A model generated the notes under the pieces. That model was given only the letters and a program-made list of their open reading frames with translations. It was not told the DNA's origin and made no database searches. 36,026 nt of DNA from contig JAGCDZ010000054.1 of the NCBI GenBank assembly GCA_017650905.1, positions 1 through 36,026 of the forward strand. The letters are read 5' to 3'. The DNA comes from Prevotella sp. GTDB taxonomy: Bacteria; Bacteroidota; Bacteroidia; Bacteroidales; Bacteroidaceae. This document shows, one piece after another, positions 34,104 through 36,026 of this stretch. The first letter of the stretch is position 1; every line of letters begins with the position of its first letter. The position numbers and the translations under genes were made by a program.

Positions 34104-36026
34104 TCAGAATCGATTTCTCTCTTCATTTCCAGCACCTGTGCCTTTATACTTCGAACTGCTGGCGTTGAAGTTGTAGCTGAGAGTGATGCCCACACACTGC
34201 TCATAGGCGTAGTAATCCTGAGCTGTCTGGCCGATAGCATAGTAAGTGATGTTCTTTGTCGTTGACGTGCGGAAGATGTCGTTAGCATACAGTGTACACG
34301 ATAGGCGGTCCTTGAAGAAAGACTTTTTCAAACTGGCATTTACCTCAAAGTAGCTGCCACGATACATAAATCCCCAGTGATTGCTACCTGTATAGCTGAC
34401 TTGCAGGAATGTTTTCATGGTGGGATTGATGACAAACCAGTTCTTCAGATCGAAGGAGAATTCGGGTTTGTTCAGTTTCTTCGGTGCGCCGTATGACTCT
34501 GCATCAAACATCTGCTGATAGTAGTGCAGCGTGAGGTTGGGCTGCCAGAAGCCGAATTTTGGCGAGGCGACGAGAGTGGCATAGACGCGATCCTGATGGT
34601 CGAAGTTGACAGGCTGGAAGATCGCAATCTCCTTCTCCTCATCATACACTCTGCCAATATGGGTGAAGAGATCGTTCTCGCGGGTAAAGCCTGTGACAAA
34701 AGTCAGCCACGAACAGGTCAGATTAAGATCGACACTCTGGCGCACCGATGGGCGCAATAACGGATTGCCGCCCTCATAGAACATACGACTGTCGTAGACG
34801 ATCATGGATTCCAGCATGCGGTAGGGCGGACGGGTGATACGCTTGCTATAGTTCAACTGGGCGCTCCACTTATCCTTCTGCCAGGCTACCGACAGGTTAG
34901 GGAACCAATCGTTATAGGTCCGGCTGGGCTCTTGCTGCCATTCGCCAAACGAGTAGTAATCCGCTTTAACATGCTCAAAGCGAAGACCAGCATTCAGGCG
35001 CCACTGGCTTAACTGTAATTCGTATTCCGCAAAACCGGCTATGTTCTTCTCTTTCATCTCGTTGTCAGCCTCTGGTATGATGCCTTCCTGATTGACATTC
35101 CTGCCTTCACTTTGTGTAGAGGTAGCCTCCGATCCGCCACTCAGCATGCCTTTCCAGACGGGATAAGCCAGCACCAGTTTTCCTGCCACCATCCTGCGGT
35201 CATCATTGTTGAGGGTAGTGATGGTACGATCGCTAAGTTCCTTGCTGAACTCCAGCTGGTTGAGATGGCTCTCCGTTTTGCGCTGCAACATCGTAGCGTT
35301 TAGGTCGATGTCCAGTTTCCCCACCTTTCCAACGTAGTATGTGTTCAGTTCCCACACAGGTTTATCGAGCTCGTCGATATCTGTTTTCAGAACGACGTCA
35401 CCATAGAAGGCTCTGTTCTTGAGATAGTTCTGCTTCATCTCTGACTTATAATTGTCATAGAGTATATGCTGCGAAGAGAAGCTCAGACCGATGGAATGAT
35501 CGGTATTGAAGTCATAACTCACCCCTGTCTGATACGCCAACTGCGTCCAGCTACTCCTGCCAGGCAAAGTAGCATGAACATCGAACAGGTCTTTTTTGAT
35601 ATGCAGTTCCTGATCGATCGTCTGGTCATTACTGAAATGCCCGTTGTCAAGCGCTACATTAGCAGAGACCTCCAATCCGCCTGTACGGTATTTTACGGTC
35701 AAGTCGTCGTAGTTGCTCCACTTGTTATTCTTCCACGTCCGACTGGTAGCCATCAAGCTGAACCCATCGCCTTGCGTCTTCAGTGTCTTGATGCGGATGA
35801 CGGCATTCACCTCAGCATTATATTTGGCACCTGGGGCGGTGATGATGTCAACGCTCTTGATGTCGACAGATTTCAATTGCTTCAGCTCAATCGGGTTGCG
35901 CACCTTTTTATTATTGATGTAGATTTCCGGTTCGCCCTTTGCCAGCACCTCGTATTTGCCATTGATATTCTTCACCAGCGGCATCATCGACAGCAGGTCG
36001 TCGGCAGTGCCGATGTCGTGCAGGAT
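34104..36026 (-). CDS. TonB-dependent-receptor-like outer-membrane barrel, 3' part
   Basis: The frame is open to the right edge (641 codons visible), so the N-terminus lies outside. The visible part starts within a plug-like domain (HDIGTADDLLSMMPLVKNIN, then EIYINNKKVRNPIELKQL, DIKSVDIITAPGAKYNAEVN with AVIRIKT) and continues into an aromatic-rich beta-barrel of about 550 residues. The end, LSYNFNASSSKYKGTGAGNE followed by ERNRF, is typical of the OMP_b-brl_3 family, which differs from the SusC type. Such proteins are thought to import or gate unknown substrates; no SusD partner is seen. An internal ATG pair near 35985 is not the real start, since plug sequence continues upstream. Convergent with DUF4301. 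Confidence 0.9.
   Translation of the reverse strand: MLHDIGTADDLLSMMPLVKNINGKYEVLAKGEPEIYINNKKVRNPIELKQLKSVDIKSVDIITAPGAKYNAEVNAVIRIKTLKTQGDGFSLMATSRTWKNNKWSNYDDLTVKYRTGGLEVSANVALDNGHFSNDQTIDQELHIKKDLFDVHATLPGRSSWTQLAYQTGVSYDFNTDHSIGLSFSSQHILYDNYKSEMKQNYLKNRAFYGDVVLKTDIDELDKPVWELNTYYVGKVGKLDIDLNATMLQRKTESHLNQLEFSKELSDRTITTLNNDDRRMVAGKLVLAYPVWKGMLSGGSEATSTQSEGRNVNQEGIIPEADNEMKEKNIAGFAEYELQLSQWRLNAGLRFEHVKADYYSFGEWQQEPSRTYNDWFPNLSVAWQKDKWSAQLNYSKRITRPPYRMLESMIVYDSRMFYEGGNPLLRPSVRQSVDLNLTCSWLTFVTGFTRENDLFTHIGRVYDEEKEIAIFQPVNFDHQDRVYATLVASPKFGFWQPNLTLHYYQQMFDAESYGAPKKLNKPEFSFDLKNWFVINPTMKTFLQVSYTGSNHWGFMYRGSYFEVNASLKKSFFKDRLSCTLYANDIFRTSTTKNITYYAIGQTAQDYYAYEQCVGITLSYNFNASSSKYKGTGAGNEERNRF

Overview
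The window looks like chromosomal DNA from a Prevotella-type member of the Bacteroidales. Most intergenic starts carry a Bacteroidota promoter (-7 box TAnnTTTG, often with TTTG or TTG exactly 20 bases upstream), Shine-Dalgarno sites are not evident, and several families typical of the group are present (DUF4301, DUF2027, the OMP_b-brl_3 type of TonB-dependent barrel). The genus is an inference from protein style and gene content. No rRNA, tRNA, IS element, phage gene or CRISPR array was seen.

Layout. 1-941: end of a DUF2156 gene overlapping a GNAT-like gene. 1056-2126 (minus): a cobalamin riboswitch with its own promoter, leading into a flavodoxin-like gene and a 29-codon membrane microprotein that is easily missed. 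2235-3571: a periplasmic cyclohexadienyl dehydratase (PheC-like) and a PaaI-like thioesterase. 3578-6847 (minus): a sugar isomerase-like gene followed by a GH115 alpha-glucuronidase. 6969-9779: a membrane-anchored dCache sensor without output domain, then a TPR/SpoIIE-type phosphatase. 9796-15108 (minus): two adjacent paralogous membrane sensor kinases with periplasmic SBP3-type domains; the first in the operon has Gln in place of the phospho-acceptor His, the second keeps the His. 15305-17575 (minus): a second GH115, preceded by three tandem 73-bp units that each contain a complete promoter. 18081-20702: a GH51 alpha-L-arabinofuranosidase with a large insertion. 20793-34026 is mostly housekeeping: TPR protein, gyrA, clpC, then an operon of a Rel-like protein, a small lipoprotein, DUF2027 and nadE, and a DUF4301 gene. 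The last gene is a TonB-dependent-receptor-like barrel running off the right edge.

How it fits together. The two GH115 enzymes and the GH51 enzyme would strip (methyl)glucuronic acid and arabinose side chains from xylan in the periplasm, but no SusC/SusD pair or HTCS regulator is visible, so this is a loose cluster of debranching enzymes and not a standard polysaccharide utilisation locus. Sensor proteins are interleaved with these enzymes. The most unusual points are the B12-riboswitch-controlled flavodoxin-like/microprotein pair, the His-less/His-containing kinase pair, and the promoter-bearing repeat, which also occurs as a diverged single copy at the riboswitch promoter.
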